A DNA stretch of 64,000 nucleotides from positions 868,001 through 932,000 of the forward strand of contig JAWHQI010000061.1 in the NCBI GenBank assembly GCA_033032865.1, read 5' to 3'. The DNA is from Dactylorhiza incarnata. Its lineage: Eukaryota; Streptophyta; Magnoliopsida; Asparagales; Orchidaceae. The notes beneath the pieces are model-generated. The model was not told the DNA's origin. It ran no database searches and saw nothing but the letters and a program-made list of their open reading frames with translations. The position numbers were made by a program, and so were the translations under genes. Shown piece by piece: positions 9,849 to 21,384 of the stretch (positions are counted from its first letter, which is position 1; every line of letters starts with the position of its first letter).

Positions 9849-10062
9849 GGTAGGAGTAACCCACATAGAAGAAGGTAGGGAAGAACCGTGGGTCGTCCGA
9901 TCAAAGATCCGACGGCTCACTAAATCCGACTGAATTTACTAAAAATAAATAAATAAATAAACAAAAAAAACACCGTATTTTGGATTTTCGTGAACCGTCT
10001 GATCATACGATCAGACAGCCCACGGTTCTTCCCTATCTTCCTCTACGTGGGTTACTCCTACC
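9849..10062. mobile_element. Palindromic MITE-like foldback element, copy 1
   Basis: The left end GGTAGGAGTAACCCAC is repeated inverted at the right end. The arms extend about 60 bp, covering a GAAGAACCGTGGG block. The centre is AT-rich. Length is 214 bp. It is also present at 39910-40111, so it inserted before the segmental duplication. I cannot fix the target duplication, so the superfamily is undecided. Confidence 0.7.
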
Positions 10063-10200
10063 TAATTTTTTTTGCCCAAAATAAGCCTCATCCACAATTT
10101 AATCCACCCACTCATTATTTCTGTCACTTCCTAAAAACCCGGCTTCGGCGGTTCCTAATAAACCGCAGAATTAAACTCTCCATCACTCCTCATTTCATTT

Positions 10201-10690
10201 TCACGATTTCGATTCCAGACACTGCTCGATTCGCCGTTACTGCTGCTCTTCTCCTTGCTTCGCTCCTCGCCTCTGCCTCCCCTGCATCCGACGACCAACC
10301 ACAATAATCGGCTATACACACCACTCAATTCGGTTCCGCTGCCGCTCCTCTTCCGAAAAATCTACTCCAGGTATGTTTTCCCTCTTCTATTCCTATCTCC
10401 TCTTCATTTTCTTCAACCTAGCCAGCACCCATCATCAACTCCAATTTTCATTTATTTCTTTTCCAGACCCATGTGTCTGCAAATTCCCACAAATTCTCTC
10501 TGTCTATCACAATAGCCAGCCACCAGCAGTGATTCAACCTTACAGAGGACAGTACGACACCATCACATTACCCCTTCTCCGCCCATCGTGATTTCTCGTG
10601 ATTCCTGATCGTTGTCCTTGGGGTAGTTTGGGCCTCGAAGGACAGTGCATGCTTCCTCTGGACAGTAAATATATGTTGTATTGACCGATT
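10201..10690 (+). other. Possible spliced non-coding or decayed 5' gene fragment
   Basis: A 96-bp intron candidate at 10371-10466 starts CCAG|GTATGT and ends in a long pyrimidine tract with TTTTCCAG. The flanks have no long ORF with recognisable homology; 10255-10515 reads open but across the putative intron. The duplicate at 40250-40680 keeps the acceptor but has ATTAATG in place of the donor. It could be the first exon and intron of a lost gene or an untranslated leader. Confidence 0.3.
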
Positions 10691-12044
10691 AATGAATTCC
10701 TGTCCAGGTATTCTCTTCAATTTGTACACATTAGAGTATTCCTTCTCTTCAATTATCCCTTCTTAAGGTACATTCTTAAGTTTTTTCTATTACTCCGCAC
10801 TTCTAATCTTTATCATTTTTATATACAAATCTCTTCATATGTTGTTCATCTCATCTCCATTAATGTACTTCAGATATTCGATGAATTTTCTGAATGAGAG
10901 TTTTGTTATTAATTTACCCTTCTTTCCTGATTCTATCGTTGAAAGTGCATGTGACATTCAAAATATATATATGGTTGTGCATAATCGCTGGAAACGAAGG
11001 TAGGAGAGAACGACAATTTTAGAGAGAAGATTACTTCTTAGAGAGAGAAAACTCTTCCTTCTATGCCTGGAAGGAGTTTACGGCTACATCATAAGGAGAT
11101 TTGCGGTTGTTGCTTCATGGGAGTCTGGTTTTCATTTTCTTGCAAGCCATCATTTATATGAGCCAAATTTCCACCAAAGTCGAGATGTGGGAGAGGGAGA
11201 CTGACGCATGCATGAAAAGATCAATATTTCTTGACTGTGACTATGTGTAATTAATTACAAAAAAAAAATTTAATTTCCTATTCACCTCTCAGTTCTCTCT
11301 CCGCATTTTCAGTACCAGAGAGAATTCTTAATCTCTTACACTGTAGCCTGCCTTCGCTGTCAAAGTTCTGTAGTTTCAATCCTAGTCTAAATCTTAAATG
11401 TTCATTAAAATAGTTTGAGTTCCAATCTCAGTTGTAGAGCAAACTTTCTGCATTCTCATTTGTTATTTCACATCATTAGCGAGTTTTACTTAGAGTTGTT
11501 CTAGTTGCATGAACATATAAGAAACAACATTACCCTGACCCTTTATTTCAAAAACGCAGTTGCTCTACTTCAAACGTAGGAATTGACATCTTCAAATAGA
11601 TAAAAAAGGACTTTGATACAAACTGTTGTGAACAGATACGACCATATATAGTGAGCAAAAGAAACTGCGAAAATTAAGAATAATGAGATATATCTATACT
11701 TTGATTTATCAATGTGATTAATCTACATGTGGGAGAAATGAGCATTAGATGTTTACCATATGAAATGGAGTTAATGAAGCGATCTTTCCTTAGAAAGCAT
11801 AATCCTGATAGCAGTCACATTCCGCTTTCTTGCAAATACTCGGACAAAAATGAACAACCAGAGGAAGCATCTCATGATAGCTGGTGTTACGGAATATTAA
11901 GAGATAGAGGTGAAGATGCACCACGCTTGACTACAAATTTCAGTATGGGCTAGACAAAAAAATGCATAACAAGTACAAAATCATTCAAAAAAACACATGC
12001 GTGTAAATTCCACAGTATCAAAAATGTATACTCTATAGTAAACT

Positions 12045-14048
12045 CTAATGCATCACAACAATTGAACTCCGAACAGTGCGCTTCGCCGACACCCACTTCA
12101 AGCTACACTCCGACCAAGTCCCTGACACAAGTATTTCACCGCCGGTTTTCTTAAACGTTATCGAAAATGTTTTCTCCTCTCATACTTCACTAAACTTCAA
12201 CTCTGTCGGATTCACCGTCCCCTTCAAGCCTTTCGGACTCTCGACCTCCACTTTATAAAACGAAGCAGCCTCACCGACGTTCTTCCCCGTCCTGTTCATC
12301 GTTACTTTCACGCATGTGTCATTCAGGACAACGAAAATAGACGGATAGTTTAGCTCAGCCTCTGTTATTTTTCTCGTTCAAGCACAGCTCACTTCCAGGT
12401 CTGAGATAATAGAAAATTTCTCATCGGAGTAGCCTAACCCGCATAGATACTGAAAGAAGTCATCGTCGGTGATGTTGTAGATCAGACCCTGGTCACTTGC
12501 TTTCTCAGGATTCACATGGCCAGCGGCCAACGCAAAGTGGTTGGCATGCTTCAGCTTTTCGTCCATGATGGGATTTCCTTTGTTATCCACCACGTCGGCG
12601 GTTGTCATTATCGCCGACTTGATCGCCTCCGACGACCACTTCAGATCAACATTCTTTAGTAAAGCCACCACACTAGAAATGTGAGGGGTGGACATGGAGA
12701 TTCCTGAGATAATGTTGAAGTTGATAAATGGCTCTTGGAATGTGATAATGTTGTTGTCGGTAATGGGTGGTCATGCAGCAAGAACTTTGTGGCCGGGGGC
12801 GAGGATGCCCAGCTTAAGAATGTCGGTGCCGGCTTTGTTGGACCCTCTTGACGAGAAGTAGGACACCACTAGTGCAGGAGGATCATGAGGTCCTATCACG
12901 GTTCAACAGAACTGGATGGTCGTTGTAGGGTACAGGGTTGGGTTGCCAGCGGCGTAGGTGGAAATTTTGACTCTGTCTTTGAATGTGACATGTGATGATG
13001 GGATGAGTTCGAGGCCAACCTTGGTGGTTACTCCTTCATTCTCACAATTCCTTATTATAACCACCACGGCGGCGGCGGCTTGAACAGAAGCGCAAATGTT
13101 ATAGTCACGCATTTTTTTCACAGATAACAATTTTTCCTTTCACTTCTTCGGTGAAGAGGTTAGCGCAGGAACTCGGCGCAACAAACGGGTATTGCTTAGA
13201 CGAGAAGTCTTTCGGCTGAAACACAGCTTCTTCGAAAAACTTTAGCCAGTCCCCCAACCGAACAATGGTCTTTAAAGTGCGGTCCATCATCGAAGAGCCG
13301 GCAATGATTACCCACGACACATCATTTGAGAGAGGGACCCATAGTTAGGTACAGAGTGTTCGGCCGCACAGAAAAACATGATCCCTTTCTGAAACGCGCG
13401 GAATCCGGCAGTGGCGATGGGATCAGAGTGAAAGAAGAAGAGGGTCCTACAACAGATAGAGAAATCACGTCGACGTCATCCTGCATTGCGGCGTTGAACC
13501 CGGCGGTAAGATCTTCATCGTCGCATCACTCAGAGTGGCAAACTTTATAAACGTCGAGTTGAACGTGTGATGCGATGCCAGAGGCCATGCTGTTGGCTTG
13601 TCCTAGAAATTCAGCATCGTCGACGAAGTTAGCTCCAGTCGTGCATGCTGTGTGGGTCTCGTGGCCTAACGTGTCGGTGGATAACAAGCCGCCGAATGCT
13701 CGCACGTCTATGAGCTTTTTGCTGCAGCCCACCTAGGATGGAAGCTGGTATATTTATTTTCAGCGAATTGGAGGCGGGGACATGCCTGCTTCGGAGAAGG
13801 ATGGATGTGTGGAATCGATGCCGGTGTAAAAGATTCCGATGATAACGCATTCACCTCCATTGGATTGGCGCCAGAGTTCAGCATTGGGCCGGAGGCCGAG
13901 GAAGGTGGGAATTTGGGTTATCATGAGGTGATATTTTTGACTCCGGTAGGCGCTGAGGAATCCGAGTATGGATGACAAGACGGAGGCTTCCCCTTCGTAA
14001 GACGGGAGGCGAAGCCGCACAGGGCTTCGTTGTGGGAGTAGAGCAAGT

Positions 14049-14079
<31 letters not shown>

Positions 14080-14129
14080 CGATGAAGAATCAATTCAATT
14101 TTGGGGATGAAGAATCAATTCAATTTTGG
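12045..14129 (-). pseudogene. Subtilase pseudogene A (plant subtilisin-like protease, SBT family)
   Basis: Fragments in the right order match a plant subtilase: catalytic Asp region (GVIIGIF-YTG-IDSTHPSF, 13760-14020), the His region (DTLGHETHTACTTG, near 13650), a PA-domain region (VAPSSCANLFTEEVKGKIVICE, near 13150), the Ser region (SGISMSTPH, near 12690), and a C-terminal Fn3-like domain ending at the TAG at 12045-12047. These lie in different frames with stops between them. The catalytic Asp of the DTG motif is Tyr, and the GTSMS motif reads GISMS. A TGA at 12378 precedes the Fn3-like part; pseudogene B has the same TGA. The signal peptide, the prodomain start and the ATG are missing: the copy breaks off at the poly-G tract. 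Subtilases are secreted serine proteases; this copy cannot encode one. Confidence 0.92.
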
Positions 14130-14148
14130 TGCTGTTGGCTTGTCCTAG
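14049..14148. other. Rearrangement scar: 31-G tract, 25-bp tandem duplication and templated filler
   Basis: Subtilase homology of copy A continues to about 14050. There follow 31 consecutive G (14049-14079), two tandem copies of a ~25-bp unit containing GATGAAGAATCAATTCAATT (14081-14129; related to the prodomain region of copy B near 19070), then 19 bp (14130-14148) identical to 13588-13606 inside the same pseudogene. This pattern fits end-joining with template switching. The G run could partly be a sequencing artefact. Confidence 0.7.
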
Positions 14149-14872
14149 GCTTATATATAGCTTCAATAAGCTTCTTCTTCTAAGATATAAGGGTTATCTA
14201 TATATAGCAGCCTATATAGCTTATAGCCTATGTAGATTAGCTTATATAGCTATTATTATATATAGCATATATAGCCTTAGGGGCGGACCTAGATGGAGGC
14301 ACACCCGGGCACGTGCCCGGGTCAGATATTTGGGAATTTTTAAATAGGTTGTACACTGTAGCTAGAGTCCTAGGGGCGGACCTTTTCAGAACTCTGATCA
14401 GGTACCATTAGCCGTGAACATAAAGCCCGATCGGGCCGGCCTGGACCGGGCCCGATCGGGCTTTTTCCTGCTTCGGGCCGGCCCGGTCCTTCCCTGGAAT
14501 CGGGCCGGGCCGGGCAGGACCGGGCCGGCCCGGTTTTTTCTTTTTTTTAAATTAAATTTTAATTTTTTTAAATTTTTATTTTTATAAATAATTAAATAAT
14601 GAAATTTTGAACAAAAATTTAAAAAAATTGAAAAAATTTAAGGTTAGAATTAGATTGTATTAATATTGAACAATTTGAACGAAAAATTTGAAACAAAAAA
14701 TATTATTAATATTGAAAATTTGAAACAAAAAATTTAAAATATTACAAAATTTAAGTCGTACATTTATACAAAATACAAAATTGAAAATACAAACCTATAA
14801 AACCTATGATTCTTATAAAATTTAATTAAAAAATTTACATATTTTAAAAAAAGTACATTTAGATTGCTCGAT

Positions 14873-16832
14873 TTAATCATCCTGTAGATTCAAGTTCAAC
14901 ACGTCAATTTCGTCTTCTATCTCCTCCGAGCTATCCTCCAATGCTGTTATGTGTTGCTTCCTCTTTAAACTGTCCAAGTAGTCCTTGTAGCATATGCAAA
15001 CCTCCAGCGAATCTTCGTTAAGCCGGCTCCTCCGCTCGTTCAAAACCCTGCCACTAAGAGAAAAAGCGGACTCTGAAGCTACTGTACTAGCTTGGACAGT
15101 TAATAAATCACGGGCCATACAGGCCAAAACATGATAAGTATTAGCTTTACCTTTCCACCAATTTAAGATATCGAAGTTTTCGATCTCGTCCGAACTCATA
15201 AAATCGCTAAATTGAGTTTTTGCGTATAATCCTAATTCATCTAAACTACCAGATGTGCGCGCTTTTTTTCTAGAAGCTAAATCTAAAATTTTATTTTTAA
15301 GACTATCTTTCATTTTGGGTTGCGTTATTTCTTCGCGGGGTCGTGACCCGTATAAGTTATTGTAATAATTATAACTTTGCGTAAAAAAAGTAGTAAAACT
15401 TGAAGTACTAACGGGGTCATCCGCATCATAATTTATATTTAAGGTTAGATTAGTGTTGATTTCGTCGATCAAATTTTCTACGCCTTCTACGTTAAGTAGC
15501 GGATTTAAAGCGGCGGCGCACGAAAACATAGGCGGTATTTCTCTATAATATTTTAAAAAATTTTCTTCCATTATTTGAATTAAAGGAGCCCAACCTTGGT
15601 GTTTCCTATAATAACTAAATCTTTCTGTGATATGTACGAAATGTTCAATTACTAATGCGCTCGTTGGATAATACACTCCAGATAAAGAAACGGTTGCCCT
15701 ATAAAAACACTTTAGTAAATCTATATAATGTTCTATTATGGTCCAATCAGTTTCACCTAAACCGTGTTCAATATTAAGTAAACTATAATATTCCATTAGA
15801 AGATCTTTTTGTAGAACGGCTCTTTTTAACATTTTATAGGTTGAGTTCCATCTAATAGGCATATCTAATTGTGGTTTCAAATATTTCTGATTTTGTGCTT
15901 TACAAAATTTTCTAAAATCTTGAGCTCGTTGTTTAGTACAATAAATTGCTTTTAACATGTCGCGAATTTTATTAATATATTGTGACATTGCCTTTAAACT
16001 ATCCTGTACCACTAAATTTAGGACGTGACAAACACATCTAGTATGAAAAAACGCGCCGTTGAGAAATGGTTTTAAATCTCGTTTTAACAATTCAATTGCA
16101 GCGCCATTATTGGAGGCGTTATCAAGAGAAAAACTAAGTATTTTATCGTTAATTTTAAATTCCCGCGCACATTCCATAATAACCTTATATAAAGCTATAG
16201 CCGTGTGCGGGAATTCAAAACCCGTAAAACATATTACGCGTTTATTTAGCTCCCACGAAATGGGATCAATCCAATGACAAGTGATGCAAAGATAAGCTAA
16301 TCCTAAATTTAAATTACTCGTTCAAACGTCGCTCGTTAGACTCACACGTCCTTCGAAATTTTCAAAATACGTAATTAATTCTTGTTTTGCTTCTAAATAT
16401 AACCTAATCGTGTCGCGCCTTAAAGTAATTCTACTAACCTTTTGGTATTTGGGCTGAAGCCCCCCATGTATGTACTCTCTGTGCCGTCGTCATTGTCGAA
16501 GACGCTGAATGACAGCCCACGTTTGATGACGAACTTCGCCTGCATCTCTCGCTGTCGCATTTGATCGTACGTCCAAATCTGTCCTGCTCCAGAAATTTGA
16601 GCTTGACTTGACTCGGGAGGAGCTTGTTTCGACTCGCAAGATTTTTTGTGTCTAACGAGCGTCGAGTTGCCGCTGATGGATAGCAACTTCGAGCACATCT
16701 TGCAGCGCGCTTTTCTTTCGGTGCCGACTAGGACCATGTCGAAATGCTCCCAAATACCCGCTCTACGGTTGTGCTCCACCACCGAAGCCGTACTTTGAGA
16801 GACGACGCTGGAGTTGTGGAGGACGACGCCAT
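14873..16832 (-). pseudogene. hAT transposase (BED zinc finger, RICESLEEPER-like), inactivated
   Basis: The conserved content is a BED finger (GIWEHFDMVLVGTERKARCK, then a C-x2-C and RHKKSC), a catalytic region SDV-stop-TSN near 16330, the second Asp in ILSFSLDNASNN, and a C-terminal hAT dimerisation domain (LNWWKGKANTYHVLACMARD, STVASESAFSLSGRVLNERR). Damage: the ATG at 16832 is out of frame with the BED domain; a frame change occurs near 16430; and TGA stands where relatives have Trp, right after the first catalytic Asp. The downstream 434-residue frame (14873-16177) is still open. Family membership is secure; lost activity follows from the breaks. Confidence 0.9.
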
Positions 16833-16841
16833 TAGGAGAGC

Positions 16842-16843
<2 letters not shown>

Positions 16844-16897
<54 letters not shown>
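16844..16897. repeat. (GA)n microsatellite in the hAT 5' region
   Basis: Uninterrupted GA dinucleotides over about 54 bp, just upstream of the transposase start on the minus strand (CT on the coding strand). Probably 5' untranslated. Confidence 0.95.
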
Positions 16898-16899
<2 letters not shown>

Positions 16900-17540
16900 G
16901 AGGTGTGAGAAAAGAGAGAGGGGAGGGGGGTATTTATAGGATTTTTTGGTTTTTTTTTAATTAAAAAAAAAGTAATAATAATAATATATATTATTATATA
17001 TAAAAGGCAGCCAACGACTCTAATAAGAGCCGTTGGCTGCCTCTCATGGCAGCATGGCTGCCACATGGCAGCCATGCTGCCATGATGAGCCTAACGGCTC
17101 TAATAAGAGCCGTTAGGCTCAATCGGGCCTAGCCCGAGACCGGATCGGGCTTTGCCCGGCCCGGTCTCGGGCTAGCCCGATTATCGGGCTTTACCCGGCC
17201 CGGACCGGGCCGGGTAACGGCTCCAAACCGGGGCCCTGTAAGGGCCCCGGGTAAGTGCTCGGCCCGGTTCGGGCCTGAACCGGGCCGGGCTTGACCGGGC
17301 CTTGACCGGGCCGGGCTCGGGCCGGCCCGTCAGGCCCGGTTTTTTTGTTCAGGACTAGGTACCATAACCTCTGTCTTTTATCCTTCTTTTGCTTCACCTC
17401 CAAGCTTCCTCCTTGATCCTTCTTTTGCTTCACCTCCAAGCTTCCTCCTTGGTGCTTCGTGTTCCCGTTCTTCCTTCCTGTCGTTCCCGAGCAGAGGAGC
17501 AGCGGAGCAAAACGCATATATTGTCGTCGTGACACCATCA

Positions 17541-17543
<3 letters not shown>

Positions 17544-17607
<64 letters not shown>
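17544..17607. repeat. (CT)n microsatellite
   Basis: Uninterrupted CT dinucleotides over about 64 bp, outside the hAT element but inside the outer TIR element. Confidence 0.95.
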
Positions 17608-17609
<2 letters not shown>

Positions 17610-18719
17610 CTCTGGACCATCCTGCGACAGAGTTTTCGGGCTAGGCCAGTGTCGGGAGGCAACTCCCATGGCGGCCTTTGCGATGACCCCAACAAAGAAT
17701 GGCATCTGATGAAGTGCAACATTAATGGTAGTGAGCTATATCTGATTTTGGGAGAAAAGCTTTAAACCGCCATGTATAATGGCTCAGTTCTTCTTCCTCC
17801 ACATTACTGGAGCAATTTATATGGCAATTTATACACATCTCTGAAAGCCTATGGTAAGTTTTCTGTTTTTTTATTGTCAATTTTTTTCTTGCTCTGTTTG
17901 AGTTTTTTTCATTTCCAATTTTTTTGGAGCATTAATGGAGCAATATTTTATATATACACATTGCTGGAGCAATCTTTTATATACACATATTAGTGGTGCA
18001 TAAATATTTGATGCTCTCCTGTGTCGTTCTCTACTGTTGTAAACTGCATATATTGATGTTGGTTAATGACATCACCCTTTGGGTGTTTGATGAAATGTCT
18101 CATTGAACTTATGCATTTATTTCAATTGTATGTGATTTTATTTTAAACTACACCGATATTTTCTTCACTTTTCTAGCATATTTTCACATGAAATACACAT
18201 GTTTAATTTGATCAAAATTCTTTAGGCTCTGACTTTGTGTTGGATAGTATATTGCTAGATTGTGCTAGTCTCTCCATAGGTAGACTACATGTTTCTATAA
18301 AATTCATGATGCATGTGAAATTTTTTTGGAATGTACTATATTTTATCAAAGATTTTGTAATGGTTTTGGTTAAGTCCTAGTACTTGGTAACTAGTGCCCG
18401 GGTTAACCAATTATCCTGGGTCCGCCACTGTTAATAGCCTACATATATAATCTTATATTATATAGCTATAGAATAGGCTATAGCTATATATATATAATAA
18501 TAAGAAGCCTGTATAAATTATAAGCATATATATTTTAGAAGAAGTAACGCATTTGAACCCCGATTTGAGATCCAACTTAAGAGGATCCCGATCTAAAATT
18601 GAAGGGGGAAAGTTGCCGCAGGTTCCGTGAAATTATCCACGTCATTGCCTTTGTTTACTATTTCCTAATTAAATTCTTTGAATGTTTCTTCATTGATAAC
18701 CACGCATGAATAGTTCCTC

Positions 18720-18727
18720 TATAAATA
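18720..18727 (+). promoter_or_regulatory. TATA box of subtilase pseudogene B
   Basis: TATAAATA lies 99 bp upstream of the ATG at 18819. Copy A has lost the matching region. Confidence 0.5.
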
Positions 18728-20882
18728 AGCTCCTACAATATGTTTTCTTTAGTAAATTCTTTTTTGAGATTTTCGGCTGCTTCCTCCATCTTCCTTCAAA
18801 GCTCTGTTAAGTCTGGTAATGGCAGCTTATCGTCTCCACAATTTGAAGTTTCCTTTCATACCTAGCTCTTCATCCCCTACCTATAGCCTCATAAATTTCA
18901 AAGATCAATCACAATTCGTCGTACAATTCCGATCAAGGCGAAAACCTCCCTCTCAACCGGTGTTGACTCATCACCGCTCCATACCTACATCGTCCATGTC
19001 CGCCGCCCTAACAACCTTCTCAGATGTCGACGACCTTCAAAACTACTACCTCTCTTGCCTCCCCCAAAATAAAATTGGATTCGTCATCGTCCTCCCGCTT
19101 GCTCTACTCCTACAGCTAGGGCCATGTGCGGCTTCGCTGCCTGTCTTAAAGAGGAGAAGTCTCCGCCTTGCCATCCATACCCAGATTCCTCAGCTCGCAC
19201 CGGAGCCAAAAATACCACCTCAGGACAACCCGAACTCCCACCTTCCTCGGCCTCTGGACCAATGTCAGACTCTGGCACCAATCCAACGGAGGTGAAGGCG
19301 TTATCATCGGAATCTTCGACACCGGCATCGATTCCTCACATCCTGTAAGACCCTCTTTTTTTTTTGCTTTTAAACCGGGTCTTACCGCCCAGAACCGCCG
19401 TCTTGCGGCGAGACCATTACACCCAATGATCCCTACCACAATACGCCGATCCTGCCGGCTAAACAACATCATCCAGGCCAACCACAATTCATAGAAGCAA
19501 ATAGAAGCAACAAGTCCACAAATCACATTAAGTAAATAAGTTACATGATTATAATGTCCACGATGAGAATTAAAGTAAAAGAGATCTAAACGAAAAGGGC
19601 TTATGCCCGGTACATGTTTAAGTATAGTGCTACAACACACTTTCTTTACATCTATGCGGAAGCTATCAATTCTGTCTTCAAACAACTGTAGCTGCTGCTG
19701 CGACGACGTGTAGGGGTTGACGTGCTCCATCCCATCTCCTTATCCTGTCTCCTAAACGGGGACCTGCTGCTCCGGTACTTCATCCCTAAAATGATAAGGT
19801 CCACTGACCGTCAGTCTAAAAGACTCAGCATATTCCTCACCGCCTCCACCCGCGACTCCTAGGCACCGTGCGAGAGGAGGAAGCGGAGGACATCAAGGGG
19901 TAATTCAAAGAAGCAGGTGACAGGTGGTAAAACTAGCAATGTATATCAAGAGAAAGATACATAGCTTCTAGCTAGCAGGAGTACACTGACTAAGATTACT
20001 CTAGCAGTTCTACGATTAGGCTTATAATGAGAGCAAACAATAGGAGAAAGCTACAATAACAGTAATAAGAGCAAGTAAAGTAATATGAAGAGCAGCTAGG
20101 AAAATTAACCTTAACTTATATGCGCGCACAAAGGCACATAAGCTAAGGGATCTGGCAAGCAATAAACTCATCGTATAAAAGAGCCCACACTGATTTATAC
20201 GATGAGGTCTCTGTTTATGCAATGTGTAAAAGGCAATGTAATATAAGAAGCAAATATATACGAGCATCTACGAAAGTAACCTTAACTTATATGCACACAT
20301 GAGGGCACATAAGCTAAGGGATCTGGAAGGTATAAACTCATCGTATAAAACAGCCCACACTGATTTATACGATGAGGTCTCTGTTTATGCAGAAATGCTA
20401 TGCTATGATATGCAATGCAATGATGCAATGTTTGTATTATTATTTCATACACATGCAACTCACACACACGACTCTGTACGTACAGACCTTTAGTTCCCAC
20501 TTTTCGGAGGTAGCTAACCTCTCGGGCACCTCCCGTCGTGGTCAAACGGTGGCAGAGGAGCGGGCGTCTCCTCACCTAGGTGGGTAAGTCACACTACCAG
20601 ACCTAGGCCCAAATGTACGCTGTGATACCGGTACCCGGTACTCACGAGCTCCTGCGTACTAAACTGAAATGGCCAGGCAGGGTTTAGGGAATTCGTCCCG
20701 TCGGACGCGCAGTAAAACAACCTGGCCCCAATACAACCACTAGCACTGCCGAGTCAACGAACTGCTGTCGGTGTGACGACTAAGACAGAACCGAAGACCC
20801 ACCACATCTCATTCACAAGCAACATAAGTTAGCCTTTTACAACTGAGCCTCCCGCTCGCGCATCTACATCAGCATTTATAAA

Positions 20883-21384
20883 TTAGAGCCTACAGCTCGC
20901 TAGACTTCACTAGTCTATATACAAACTACGAGCTTACCGCCCGCCAGACTACACTAGTCTATATACAAACTACGAGCTTGCCGCTCGCTAGACTACACTA
21001 GTCCATATACAAACTACGAGCTTGCCGCTCGCTAGACTACACTAGTCTTATATATAAACTACGAGCTTACCGCTCGCTAGACTACACTAGTCTTATATAT
21101 AAACTACGAGCTTACCGCACGCTAGACTACACTAGTCTTATATATAAACTACGAGCTTACCGCTCGCTAGACTACACTAGTCTTATATATACACTACGAG
21201 CTTACCGCACGCTAGACTACACTAGTCTTATATATAAACTACGAGCTTACCGCTCGCTAGACTACACTAGTCTTATATATAAACTACGAGCTTACCGCAC
21301 GCTAGACTACACTAGTCTTATATATAAACTACGAGCTTACCGCTCGCTAGACTACACTAGTCTTATATATACACTACGAGCTTA
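20883..21384. repeat. 45-bp tandem array with 180-bp higher-order period (left LTR)
   Basis: About 11 units of 45 bp contain CTCGCTAGACTACACTAGTC. In the right part, units alternate CGCTCGC and CGCACGC, and every fourth unit has ACACT in place of AAACT. So 21061-21240 and 21241-21380 repeat almost exactly with a period of 180 bp. Confidence 0.95.

Larger units (their letters stand above)
9849..11750. repeat. Segmental duplication, copy 1 (partner 39910-41715)
   Basis: This stretch matches 39910-41715 in the same orientation over nearly its full length, with small indels. Landmarks shared by both are the foldback MITE, a pyrimidine-rich intron-like tract, the ATATATATGG block near 10965/40930, and the block ending AATGAGCATT. 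The part from about 10960 onward is also present inverted at 38830-39560. In copy 1 the similarity runs on into subtilase pseudogene A; in copy 2 it stops near 41715. No ORF with a recognisable family lies here apart from the intron-like structure noted separately. Confidence 0.85.
14409..17357 (-). mobile_element. hAT transposon with degenerate transposase
   Basis: A perfect 8-bp target duplication GGTACCAT flanks the element (14401-14408 and 17358-17365). Ends are TAGCCGTGAACA and, inverted, TAGTCCTGAACA (10 of 12 matches). Both subterminal zones are packed with CGGGCCGGGCC-type words (14430-14535 and 17120-17340), likely transposase-binding clusters. Total length is 2,949 bp. It carries the minus-strand transposase pseudogene. 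Confidence 0.92.
14278..18432. mobile_element. Outer TIR DNA transposon, hAT-like, interrupted by a second hAT
   Basis: The left end TAGGGGCGGACCTAG and the inverted right end TAACAGTGGCGGACCCAGG are related, and both termini carry a CCCGGGCAC word further in. Flanking 8-mers TATAGCCT (14270-14277) and AATAGCCT (18433-18440) agree at 7 of 8 positions, as in an aged hAT target duplication. TAGGGGCGGACC occurs again near 14371. The element's own DNA (14278-14400 and 17366-18432) has no transposase. It includes a 35-bp tandem duplication (about 17381-17450) and a CT microsatellite. Confidence 0.5.
14149..18541. mobile_element. AT-rich foldback (MITE-like) sequence split by a nested TIR element
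   Basis: The left part (14149-14277) and right part (18433-18541) are both rich in TATATAGC/GCTATATA words and look partly inverted to each other, including TTCTTCTAA on the left and TTAGAAGAAG on the right. Together they would form an element of roughly 240 bp. The match is imperfect and no target duplication was found, so this is tentative. Confidence 0.35.

Noticed and set aside
14049..14079. G31 tract as a functional G-quadruplex
   Set aside because: An artefact or slippage product at a breakpoint is at least as likely, and no promoter or gene depends on it.
18819..19295. 158-codon ORF as an intact gene
   Set aside because: It runs across different frames of a subtilase prodomain and loses homology to the catalytic domain. 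It is part of a pseudogene.
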